From assembly GCF_016307205.1 (NCBI RefSeq), contig NZ_JAEIJD010000004.1:1-64000 (forward strand): a stretch of DNA of 64,000 nt, in the 5' to 3' direction. This document shows positions 26,270 to 34,385 of this stretch, piece by piece (position 1 is the first letter of the stretch; each line of letters starts with the position of its first letter). This stretch comes from Pontibaca salina (GTDB lineage Bacteria > Pseudomonadota > Alphaproteobacteria > Rhodobacterales > Rhodobacteraceae). The notes under the pieces are model-generated. The model did no database searches, had not been told where the DNA came from, and was given only the letters and a program-made list of their open reading frames with translations. The position numbers and the translations under genes were made by a program.

Positions 26270-27452
26270 CTTCGGCCTCGACGCTTTCGATCTCGCGCAG
26301 GGCGGGGAATGTATAGATCCCCGAGCCGTGCCCGTCACTGAAAGCGATACCCAGCGCGTAGTTGCCAACGCTCCAGATCTTCGTGGGAACCACATCCATC
26401 GGGACGTTTTCGGGTTCTAGCAGGTTTTTGCCGCTGATTTCGTCACGGCACGACGCACAGCGGCAGGACAGGCGCAGATCCCGCGCGTCGATGGTCTGGA
26501 TGTGGTCGTTGGGCCAGCGGATGGTCAGGCCGGTGGCATCGTAATCCAGCGCCAAGGGCCGGTCGGCGCTGCCCTGCGATGCTGGAGCGGGCTTGCCTTC
26601 GCCGGTCGTCAGATCCCAGGCGAAGGGAATCTGCAGCCCGCCGGCACGATCCATATCCACCGACAGGGCGTCGGCGATGCTGGCATAGGCCTGCGCTGCC
26701 GGGCTGTCGGGGGCGGCATTCACCAGCGGTTCGCCGCTGTCGCCACTGTCCACGATGGCCGGGTCAAGCGGGATCGCCCCGAGAAATGGCACACCCATGC
26801 TTTCCGCGATCGTGCGGCCGCCGCCCTGATGAAAGATATGTGTGACCTCGCCGCAGGAGGGGCAGGTGAAGCCGCTCATGTTCTCGATGATCCCGAGAAT
26901 CGGCACCTTGACCTGTTCCATCATGCGCAGCCCACGCCGGGCGATTTTCAAACTGACATCCTGTGGCGTGCTGACCACCACGGCCCCGGCCAGCGGGAAC
27001 GCCTGGGCCAAGGTCAACTGAATGTCGCCGGTGCCCGGCGGCAGGTCGAGAAACAGCACATCCAGTTCGCCCCAATCCACCTGAGTGACGAACATCTGAA
27101 GATATTTCGTGACCATGGGGCCACGCATCACCGCCGGCTTGTCATCCGCCGTCAGCATCCCCATTGAGATCACCTTGACGCCATGCGCCTCGGTCGGGAT
27201 CACCTTTTTGGTCGAGGTCATCGCCGGTGGCTGGCCGGACGGAACGCCCAGCATTCCGGGAATCGACGGGCCGTAAAGATCGGCGTCCACCAATCCGACA
27301 CGCAATCCTTGCCGGGCCAGCATCACCGCCAGATTGGCGGTCACGGTGGATTTGCCGACGCCACCTTTGCCGCTGCTGATGGCAATCATGCGGCCAAGAT
27401 GCGCCAAGGGGCCGGTTTGGGCGCCTGCGGGGGCGGATTTACCATTGGTCAA
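26262..27452 (-). CDS. mrp: Mrp/ApbC P-loop Fe-S carrier with C-terminal DUF971
   Basis: A 396-residue Mrp/NBP35-type ATPase that holds and transfers Fe-S clusters. The deviant Walker A GKGGVGKS is at residues 28-35, FLDLPPGTGD follows, and the cluster-binding CPSC is near residues 198-201. It lacks the N-terminal DUF59 domain of many Mrp proteins. Instead residues about 305-388 form a DUF971 (GBBH-like) domain with LRLSCRCASCRDE. Plant HCF101 combines DUF59, Mrp and DUF971, so this is a partial match to that layout. The start is TTG at 27452 with AGGAG eight bases upstream. It overlaps the Nfu-type gene by eight bases. Confidence 0.9.
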   Translation of the reverse strand: MTNGKSAPAGAQTGPLAHLGRMIAISSGKGGVGKSTVTANLAVMLARQGLRVGLVDADLYGPSIPGMLGVPSGQPPAMTSTKKVIPTEAHGVKVISMGMLTADDKPAVMRGPMVTKYLQMFVTQVDWGELDVLFLDLPPGTGDIQLTLAQAFPLAGAVVVSTPQDVSLKIARRGLRMMEQVKVPILGIIENMSGFTCPSCGEVTHIFHQGGGRTIAESMGVPFLGAIPLDPAIVDSGDSGEPLVNAAPDSPAAQAYASIADALSVDMDRAGGLQIPFAWDLTTGEGKPAPASQGSADRPLALDYDATGLTIRWPNDHIQTIDARDLRLSCRCASCRDEISGKNLLEPENVPMDVVPTKIWSVGNYALGIAFSDGHGSGIYTFPALREIESVEAEDV

Positions 27453-27826
27453 AGGTTTAAGCTCCTGTCTTTATGTGACCGGCACCGCGGTCGGGACCGT
27501 TCCTGATCAACTAAGCGGCTTTCGGACCGCAATACATGTGGCGGCATCGGGCTCGGTCTGCAAGACCGGCGGTCAGCCTTTCGATGATTGGATCTCCCCG
27601 CACGCGATCGCCAGCGTCGATTGCGCTGCAATGTCGCCCAGCGATTACACGGTGCCGGGCAACTCCGTTTCCTCGGGCGCACCATGAAGGAAAATCACCC
27701 GCCGGTCAAAGTCGAGTTTCTGATCTGGGAAGGCATTTTTCGAAGCCTGCTGGCACTGCCAAAGTGAAAGGCGGGCGCAGGCCGCATTCAGATGGCTTTT
27801 CGTGATTGCTCGGGGCTCGGTGTGGT
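27453..27826. other. 374-base intergenic region, no gene assigned
   Basis: This lies between mrp and the GntR gene. Open frames on both strands have no recognisable product. A short stretch (about 27556-27572) resembles a tRNA-Cys anticodon arm but has no matching acceptor or T arm. The mrp promoter must be in the part nearest 27453. It could hold decayed coding sequence; I cannot tell. Confidence 0.45.
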
Positions 27827-28474
27827 TCAGGCGGACCGGAAAGTGCGCAGCAACAGATGAAACTTGTCACCCTGCACCCCGACATGTGAGCGCAGCGCGT
27901 CCGCGGCTGCGGCACCATCGCCCTGGCGCAGGTGGGCGGCAATCGCACGATGTTCGTCCAGTGATTCGATCATTCGCCCGCGCAATTGTAGCTGTGAGCG
28001 CCGATAAGGGCGCAGACGGGTATGCAGACGCCGTGCTTCGTCTTCCAGAAAACTGTTGCCGGCCTCGGCGTAAATGGTTGTGTGAAAAACCACGTTTTCG
28101 GAATAAAACAGATCGGCATCGCCCGTCTCGGCAGCCGTAGCGCAGCGCATGTTTGCAGCGTCCAGAATGGCCAAGGCCTCAGTCGTGATACGCCCGGCGG
28201 CCAGCCGTCCGGCGAACGCCTCGTATTCTGCCATGACTTCAAACATTTCCAGCACTTCAGCGGCGTCGGGCTGGCGCACAAACATGCCGCGACGCGGGAT
28301 ATGCCGGACCATCCCAGAGGCCGAAAGCAGTTGCAGCGCCTCGCGTACCGGGGTGCGTGATACATCGTACCGTGTGGCCAGCGCGGTCTCGTCCAGCCGG
28401 ACACCCAAGGCAATTTCGCCGGATATGATTCCGGATTCGATATCCCGGGCAATCCGCTCAGCGCGCGTCGCCAT
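27827..28474 (-). CDS. GntR-family (FCD domain) regulator, probable malonate regulator MatR-like
   Basis: A 215-residue regulator. The N-terminal winged helix covers about residues 5-68, with RYDVSRTPVREALQLL as the recognition region, and the helical FCD ligand domain covers about residues 75-205. It is divergent from the malonate transporter and catabolism genes, as matR is from matABC in rhizobia. From that context I infer that it represses them and is released by malonate or malonyl-CoA. An imperfect inverted repeat (28501-28537) lies 27 bases from its start. The ATG at 28474 is supported by position; no strong ribosome binding site is seen. Confidence 0.88.
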   Translation of the reverse strand: MATRAERIARDIESGIISGEIALGVRLDETALATRYDVSRTPVREALQLLSASGMVRHIPRRGMFVRQPDAAEVLEMFEVMAEYEAFAGRLAAGRITTEALAILDAANMRCATAAETGDADLFYSENVVFHTTIYAEAGNSFLEDEARRLHTRLRPYRRSQLQLRGRMIESLDEHRAIAAHLRQGDGAAAADALRSHVGVQGDKFHLLLRTFRSA

Positions 28475-28500
28475 GTCGACCTCCGCATACGTTTTTCAAG

Positions 28501-28537
28501 CTCTTGTATACGAAATGATTGACTTAGTGTGCAAGAG
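28501..28537. promoter_or_regulatory. Putative operator for the malonate genes
   Basis: CTCTTGTATAC (28501-28511) and GTGTGCAAGAG (28527-28537) are reverse complements at 9 of 11 positions. The left arm includes TTGTATAC, close to the operators known for FCD-type GntR proteins. The TRAP gene start is 49 bases downstream of it. Confidence 0.5.
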
Positions 28538-28585
28538 TTGATCCCTTGCGATCAGCGCTCAGGAATTGAACTCGGGAGGAAAAAA

Positions 28586-29569
28586 ATGAGCATTAAATAC
28601 ACCCTGCTAGGTGCCGCTGCTGCGGTGACACTGGGGCTTGCCGCGCAGGCCGAAACCTTGCGCCTGTCACATCAATGGTCCACGCAGGACGTGCGCCACA
28701 AGGTTGCGCAGATGATCGCGGACGAGGTTAAGGCTGCCGATATCGGCCTGGACATCCGCATTTTCCCTTCGTCGTCGCTGTTCAAGGCGCGTGAGCAATA
28801 CACGCCGCTGTCGCGCGGGCAGCTTGATATGACGGTGTTGCCGCTATCCTACGCGGGGGGTCAGCGCGCGGCCTATAACCTGACGCTGATGCCGGGGCTG
28901 GTGAAAAACCACGACCACGCCGCGCGGCTGAACGAAAGCCCGTTCATGGATGACATCAAGGCGATCATGGCCGAGGATGACGTGATGGTGCTGGTCGATG
29001 GCTATCTGGCGGGCGGCTTCTCGGGCACCGAGGGCTGCATCACCGCACCCAAGGATGTCGAGGGCAAGCAGATGCGCGCTGCTGGCAAGGCGTTCGAGCA
29101 AATGCTGGCCGGAGCCGGGGCATCGATTGCGTCAATGGCCAGTTCCGAGATCTACAACGCGATGCAGACCGGCGTGCTGGATGCCGCCAATACATCGTCT
29201 TCGTCTTTTGTCAGCTATCGCATCTACGAGCAGGTGGCCTGCTATACGCCGCCGGGTGAATACGCTCTGTGGTTCATGTATCAGCCGCTGCTGATGAACA
29301 AGTCCACCTTCGAAGGGCTGAGCGAAGAACAGCAAGATACGTTGCTGGAGGCGTCGAAAAAGGCCGAGGCGTTCTATCTGGAGGAGGCCAAGAAGGAAGA
29401 CGCGGACAGCCGCGAGGTCTTTGCTCAGAACGGTGTCGAGATTGCTGAGATGACGCAGGAGGATTTCGACGCCTGGCGCGAACTGGCGCGGGAAACCTCC
29501 TATGCCGCATTTGTCGAGGATCTGCCCGAGGGGCAGGAGCTGCTGGACAAGGCGCTGGCGGTCGAGTGA
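28586..29569 (+). CDS. TRAP transporter substrate-binding protein DctP family, probably malonate
   Basis: A 327-residue periplasmic binding protein with a signal peptide (MSIKYTLLGAAAAVTLGLAAQA). The DctP fold is shown by LRLSHQWS, IRIFPSSSLF and the family's DAANTSSSSF region. It captures an organic acid and hands it to the DctQM membrane subunits. I infer malonate from the two malonate enzymes in the same operon; a TRAP system MatPQM for malonate is known in Sinorhizobium. The ATG at 28586 has GGGAGGA just upstream. An earlier in-frame start at 28529 would add residues before the signal peptide and is rejected. Confidence 0.92.
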   Translation: MSIKYTLLGAAAAVTLGLAAQAETLRLSHQWSTQDVRHKVAQMIADEVKAADIGLDIRIFPSSSLFKAREQYTPLSRGQLDMTVLPLSYAGGQRAAYNLTLMPGLVKNHDHAARLNESPFMDDIKAIMAEDDVMVLVDGYLAGGFSGTEGCITAPKDVEGKQMRAAGKAFEQMLAGAGASIASMASSEIYNAMQTGVLDAANTSSSSFVSYRIYEQVACYTPPGEYALWFMYQPLLMNKSTFEGLSEEQQDTLLEASKKAEAFYLEEAKKEDADSREVFAQNGVEIAEMTQEDFDAWRELARETSYAAFVEDLPEGQELLDKALAVE

Positions 29570-29612
29570 GCCTCGGCTGCCCAGATGCGCGCGGGGCTAA
29601 CCCGCGCGCCAT

Positions 29613-30194
29613 ATGACGGGGACAAGAATGAATGATAACAAGGCACTGACCGGGTCGGATCCGTTCCTTCGCGTCACCGCAGCTATTTCCACCTTATGCG
29701 GGTGGATCGCGGCGGGGATGGTGGTGGCAGCGGTATTCATCACCTGTCAGATGATATTTGTGCGCTTCGTGCTGAACCATTCGACCATCTGGCAGACCGA
29801 AGCGGTGGTCTATCTGGTGATCGCCGCCACACTGATCGGCTTGCCTTATGTGCAGCGGCTGAAGGGCCATGTGAATGTCGATCTGATACCCATCGCCTTG
29901 CAGTTCGGACCACGCAAGGTTCTGTATGTTGTCGTTCTGTCGGCCTCGGCCTTAGTTATGGGGATGCTGGCATTCTATGGTTATGATTTCTGGCAGGTCG
30001 CTTATCAGCGCGGTTGGAAATCGGACACGGTCTGGGGCGTGCGACTTTGGATTCCCTATCTCGCCATCCCCGTCGGTTTCGGGCTGATGACCTTGCAGAT
30101 CGTCGCGGATATCTGGGCGGTTCTCAAAGGCCACGAACGCCCCTTCGGGCTGGTCCGAGACCCGCTGAACGCCTCCGGTACGGGAGAATTGTGA
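29613..30194 (+). CDS. TRAP transporter small permease (DctQ family)
   Basis: A 193-residue membrane subunit with four predicted helices (about residues 22-50, 62-82, 100-125 and 145-170). It joins the DctP binding protein to the DctM channel. The conserved VNVDLIP segment follows the second helix. It lies 43 bases after dctP, and the dctM start follows its stop immediately. The ATG at 29613 is used; the in-frame ATG at 29628 with GGGGAC upstream is equally likely. Confidence 0.88.
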   Translation: MTGTRMNDNKALTGSDPFLRVTAAISTLCGWIAAGMVVAAVFITCQMIFVRFVLNHSTIWQTEAVVYLVIAATLIGLPYVQRLKGHVNVDLIPIALQFGPRKVLYVVVLSASALVMGMLAFYGYDFWQVAYQRGWKSDTVWGVRLWIPYLAIPVGFGLMTLQIVADIWAVLKGHERPFGLVRDPLNASGTGEL

Positions 30195-31511
30195 ATGGAC
30201 CCTTTGCTTTTGGGCGGTGTCGTTGGCATCGTCACGATTTTGGTGCTGTTTTCGGGAATGTCGGTGGCGGTTGGCCTGCTGGTCGTGTCTGGCGGCTTCT
30301 TGATAATCTTTGACGGTATGCGCTCGCTCACGTTGATGCCGGAAATCCTGTTCGCCAAGCTGGACGATTTTGCGCTGCTGGCGATTCCGATGTTCATCAT
30401 CATGGGCGCCTCAATCGCCTCGACACGGGCAGGGGCCGATCTGTACGAGGCGCTGGAGCGCTGGCTGACCCGCGTTCCCGGTGGTCTGGTGATTTCCAAT
30501 CTCGGGGCTTGCGCCCTGTTTTCCGCGATGTCGGGGTCCAGCCCGGCCACTTGCGCTGCGATCGGCAAGATGGGCATTCCGGAAATGCGCAAACGGGGCT
30601 ATCCCGACGGGGTGGCGGCGGGGTCGATTGCTGCGGGCGGGACACTGGGCATCCTGATTCCGCCCTCGGTGACAATGATCGTCTATGGCGTCGCCACCGA
30701 GACCAGCATCGGACGGCTGTTTCTCGCTGGTGTGCTTCCGGGGATGCTGCTGGTGGCCCTGTTCATGGCGTGGTCAGTCTGGACCACATGGCGGTCGGGT
30801 AACGCGGCAGTGCTGTCGCCCACGTTTTATAGCTGGCGCGAACGGTTCGAGATCATGCCGCGCGTGCTGCCATTCCTGCTGATCATCGTCGGCGTTCTAT
30901 ATGCGATGTATGGCGGCATCGCCACGCCCAGTGAAACCGCTGCGGTTGGCGCGCTCTTGTGTTTGCTGGTCGCGATGATCATCTATCGGATGTGGTCACC
31001 TGCGGCGCTGTGGGTGGTGCTGCGGGACAGCACACGGGAATCGGTGATGATCCTGTTCATCATCGCTGCCGCCGGCGTGTTCAGTTACATGCTGTCGTCG
31101 CTGTTCATCACCCAGTCGATTGCCGAATGGATCGGCACGCTGGATGTGAACCGCTGGGTGCTGATGGGCGCGGTCAACGTGTTCCTGTTGATTGCCGGGT
31201 TCTTTTTGCCGCCCGTGGCAGTGATCCTGATGGCGGCACCGATCTTGCTGCCAATCATCACCGCAGCGGGATTCGATCCGATCTGGTTCGCCGTGATCCT
31301 GACTATCAACATGGAGATCGGCCTGATCTCGCCCCCTGTTGGTCTGAACCTGTATGTCATCAATGGCATCGCGCCCGATATTCCGCTCAAGACCATCCTG
31401 AAGGGGTCGCTGCCCTATGTCGGGTGCATGGTTCTTGCTATCATAGTGTTAAGTGTGTTTCCCGGCATTGCCACCTGGTTGCCGGACCTCGTAATGGGAG
31501 CCGCGTTGTGA
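30195..31511 (+). CDS. TRAP transporter large permease (DctM family)
   Basis: A 438-residue, multi-spanning ion-coupled permease, the transport subunit of the TRAP system. Family motifs include SGSSPATCAAIGKMGIPEM and GTLGILIPPS. LISPPVGLNLYVINGIA near the C terminus is the second conserved repeat. Sodium-coupled uptake is the rule in this family. Its ATG follows the dctQ stop directly. Its last codons overlap the GTG start of the decarboxylase gene, so translation is coupled through the run. Confidence 0.93.
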   Translation: MDPLLLGGVVGIVTILVLFSGMSVAVGLLVVSGGFLIIFDGMRSLTLMPEILFAKLDDFALLAIPMFIIMGASIASTRAGADLYEALERWLTRVPGGLVISNLGACALFSAMSGSSPATCAAIGKMGIPEMRKRGYPDGVAAGSIAAGGTLGILIPPSVTMIVYGVATETSIGRLFLAGVLPGMLLVALFMAWSVWTTWRSGNAAVLSPTFYSWRERFEIMPRVLPFLLIIVGVLYAMYGGIATPSETAAVGALLCLLVAMIIYRMWSPAALWVVLRDSTRESVMILFIIAAAGVFSYMLSSLFITQSIAEWIGTLDVNRWVLMGAVNVFLLIAGFFLPPVAVILMAAPILLPIITAAGFDPIWFAVILTINMEIGLISPPVGLNLYVINGIAPDIPLKTILKGSLPYVGCMVLAIIVLSVFPGIATWLPDLVMGAAL

Positions 31512-32752
31512 GCCTTTTGGCCGACCTTTTGACTACCGTTTTCGAACGCCGTTACGCCGGGGCCAGCAGTGCCGACCCGCGGCCGGTTGACGAATTGGTA
31601 CGCGCCCTGATGGATGCGCGCGACGAAATGACGGTGATGGAGATCGCCCGGCTTGTTCTTGATCGTTACAGCAGCATGGATGATGCGGCGCGACACCGGT
31701 TCTTCGAGTTTATCACGGATGAGATGGATATTGACACCGAGGCGGTCCGCACGGCGCTGACCGCGTTCGAATCCGACCGTGGGGCCCCGAACTATAGCGC
31801 TTTGGTTGCTGCGGCTGAACCACCGCGTCAGGAGTTTGCCCGCCGTCTGAATCAGGTGCCGGGCGCAACCGCACAACTGGTGCGGATGCGTGGCGATCTG
31901 CTGCGGCTTATGCGTCAGCATCCCGAATTGGCGCGGCTGGATGTCGATCTGCGGCATTTGCTGCGTTCTTGGTTCAATCGCGGCTTTCTGGTGTTGCGCC
32001 CGATAGATTGGGAAAGCCCGGCCAACGTGCTGCAAAAGATCATTGCCTATGAGGCCGTACATGCCATCGACAGTTGGGAAGATTTGCGGCTTCGGCTGGA
32101 GCCTTCGGATCGGCGCTGTTTCGCGTTCTTTCACCCGGCAATGCCCGATGATCCACTGATCTTTGTCGAGGTTGCGCTGACCCGCGGCATCCCCGGAGCC
32201 ATCGACAAGGTGCTGGCCGAGGAGCGCACCCCCTTGCGCCCCGAAGAGGCGGATACGGCGGTGTTCTATTCCATCTCGAACTGTCAGCCCGGGCTGACGG
32301 GGATTTCATTCGGCAATTCACTGATCAAACAAGTGGTTGCTGATTTGGCCGCAAAATGGCCCCAATTGCGCACCTTTGTCACGCTATCACCGATCCCGGG
32401 TCTGGCCGCATGGATGGCTGAGCGCGAGATTGATGCGCCGAAAGGAACCTCGGACGATACCGCTGCATTGCAGCGGATCGCGGCCCGTTATCTGATGGAC
32501 ATGAAGGATGGTCGTCTTCGTGATCCGGTGGCGCGCTTTCATCTGGGCAACGGGGCCGAAATTCACGAGATTCATATTAATGCCGATCCTTCACCTACTG
32601 GGCGCACACAGTCCCATGGGGTGATGGTGAACTACCTTTACGATCCTGCGCGCATTGCCCGTAATCTCGAAGGTTTCGTCGCAGGCAAGCCTGCGGCCAG
32701 CCGACGGGTGCAGACCCTTGCGCGGCAGGCAGACAAGAAAGAGCCGAAATGA
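31508..32752 (+). CDS. Malonyl-CoA decarboxylase
   Basis: A 414-residue enzyme that converts malonyl-CoA to acetyl-CoA and CO2. The helical N-terminal domain (about residues 1-150) is followed by the GNAT-like catalytic domain. The signatures are FFHPAMPDDPLIFVEVALT and RFHLGNGAEI, then QSHGVMVNYLYD near the C terminus, where the catalytic Ser/His of the family lie. It starts with GTG at 31508, overlapping the dctM stop by four bases. A longer open frame from 30959 lies over dctM and is rejected. Malonyl-CoA synthetase follows with an ATGA overlap. Confidence 0.94.
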   Translation: MSLLADLLTTVFERRYAGASSADPRPVDELVRALMDARDEMTVMEIARLVLDRYSSMDDAARHRFFEFITDEMDIDTEAVRTALTAFESDRGAPNYSALVAAAEPPRQEFARRLNQVPGATAQLVRMRGDLLRLMRQHPELARLDVDLRHLLRSWFNRGFLVLRPIDWESPANVLQKIIAYEAVHAIDSWEDLRLRLEPSDRRCFAFFHPAMPDDPLIFVEVALTRGIPGAIDKVLAEERTPLRPEEADTAVFYSISNCQPGLTGISFGNSLIKQVVADLAAKWPQLRTFVTLSPIPGLAAWMAEREIDAPKGTSDDTAALQRIAARYLMDMKDGRLRDPVARFHLGNGAEIHEIHINADPSPTGRTQSHGVMVNYLYDPARIARNLEGFVAGKPAASRRVQTLARQADKKEPK

Positions 32753-34269
32753 ACCCGCTTTACGACACCTTATTTGGCCGCCACAGCGGCAGCAACGCCC
32801 CGTTCTTGCATCTCCCATCGGGCGAGACCGTCACCTATGGCTCGTTCGTCGAGCGCGTGTCGCAGATGGGGGGGGCACTGCGCGGGATGGGGTTGAACCC
32901 CGGTGACCGGCTGGCGGCGCAGGTGGAAAAATCCCCCGATGCGGTGGCGCTTTTTGGTGCCTGTGCCGCGCAGGGTATCGTGTTGTTGCCGCTCAACACC
33001 GCTTATACTCCCACTGAACTGGCCTATTTCGTCACCGATTCCGGCGCACGGATGTTGCTGACCGACCCAGAAAAGGCAGATGCGCTCGCCGATGTCGCGC
33101 GCAAGGCCGGCGCGCGCTTGGAAACGCTGGGCACCAATGGCGATGGCACGCTGGCAGAGGCGACCGATGCGGCAGAACCCGCTGCGCCCGAACCGCGCAA
33201 CGCGCAAGATTTGGCCGCGTTCCTATACACGTCGGGCACCACGGGTCGTTCCAAGGGTGCAATGCTGAGTCAGGAAAATCTGATATCAAATGCCCGTGTA
33301 TTGACTGATTACTGGCGTTTCAGCGATAGTGATACGCTTATCCATGCCCTGCCGATTTTCCACACCCACGGGCTGTTCGTAGCGCTCAACGTGACCTTGC
33401 TGGCGGGCGGCTCGATGATCTTCCTGCCGCGCTTTGACGTGGATGCGGTATTAGAGGCGCTGCCCCGGGCCACAACGATGATGGGCGTGCCGACATTCTA
33501 CACCCGGCTTCTGGCTGACGACCGCTTTACCCGCGATGTCGGCGGACATCTTCGCCTTTACACCAGCGGCAGTGCTCCGATGCTGGAGGAAACCCACCAC
33601 CGGTTCGAACAGCGTATCGGTCAGCGTATTCTCGAGCGCTATGGTATGACGGAAACCAGCATGAGCACCTCGAACCCCTATGAGCGCGAACGGCGCCCCG
33701 GCACCGTGGGTTTCCCTTTGCCGGGGGTCGAACTGCGCATCTGCATTCCGGGGACCGAAGACGAGGTGCCGACCGGCGAAACCGGCATGATCGAGGTACG
33801 TGGCCCCAATGTGTTCCAGGGCTATTGGCAGATGCCCGAGAAAACCGCCGAGGAGTTACGCAGCAATGGCTGGTTCATCACCGGCGATCTGGGGGTGCGG
33901 GATGCCGACGGGTATGTGACCATCGTGGGGCGCGACAAGGATCTCGTGATTTCGGGCGGCTACAATATCTATCCGCGCGAGATCGAGCAGGTGATCGACG
34001 CCCAACCCGGCGTGCTGGAATCTGCGGTGATCGGTGTGCCGCATCCTGATATGGGCGAGGGGCTGGTCGCGGTGATTGTTCCGCGCCCCGGAGAAACACC
34101 GGATGACACCGCCATCGCCGCCACCGTGTCCGCCGAACTGGCGAGGTTCAAACAGCCGCGCCAATATGTTACGGTGCCACAACTGCCGCGCAACACAATG
34201 GGCAAGGTGCAAAAGGCGGAATTGCGCCGCGTCTATGCGGATACCTTTGTCGGGCACATAATTTCCTAA
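32749..34269 (+). CDS. matB: Malonyl-CoA synthetase
   Basis: A 506-residue acyl-CoA synthetase of the AMP-forming class that joins malonate and CoA using ATP. The AMP-binding P-loop-like motif is YTSGTTGRSKGAM, followed by YGMTET and FITGDLGVRDADGY. The C-terminal domain holds GRDKDLVISGGYNIYPREIE and the catalytic lysine in NTMGKVQK. The start ATG at 32749 overlaps the decarboxylase stop by four bases. With the decarboxylase it forms the malonate-to-acetyl-CoA route. It is the last gene of the unit. Confidence 0.92.
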   Translation: MNPLYDTLFGRHSGSNAPFLHLPSGETVTYGSFVERVSQMGGALRGMGLNPGDRLAAQVEKSPDAVALFGACAAQGIVLLPLNTAYTPTELAYFVTDSGARMLLTDPEKADALADVARKAGARLETLGTNGDGTLAEATDAAEPAAPEPRNAQDLAAFLYTSGTTGRSKGAMLSQENLISNARVLTDYWRFSDSDTLIHALPIFHTHGLFVALNVTLLAGGSMIFLPRFDVDAVLEALPRATTMMGVPTFYTRLLADDRFTRDVGGHLRLYTSGSAPMLEETHHRFEQRIGQRILERYGMTETSMSTSNPYERERRPGTVGFPLPGVELRICIPGTEDEVPTGETGMIEVRGPNVFQGYWQMPEKTAEELRSNGWFITGDLGVRDADGYVTIVGRDKDLVISGGYNIYPREIEQVIDAQPGVLESAVIGVPHPDMGEGLVAVIVPRPGETPDDTAIAATVSAELARFKQPRQYVTVPQLPRNTMGKVQKAELRRVYADTFVGHIIS

Positions 34270-34385
34270 GCGGCGACCGCGATGTCGCCACCTGATATTG
34301 CTCAGTTGTATTTGACATATATCTAGCGTAGCCATTTCGTTCACGCGGGCTAAATTGTCGATTGAGCGATCAGAGGAGCTTTGAG

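Noticed and set aside
27540-27590. tRNA-Cys-like anticodon arm (TCGGT-CTGCAAG-ACCGG)
   Set aside because: No matching acceptor stem, D arm or T arm with the usual TTCGA sequence surrounds it.
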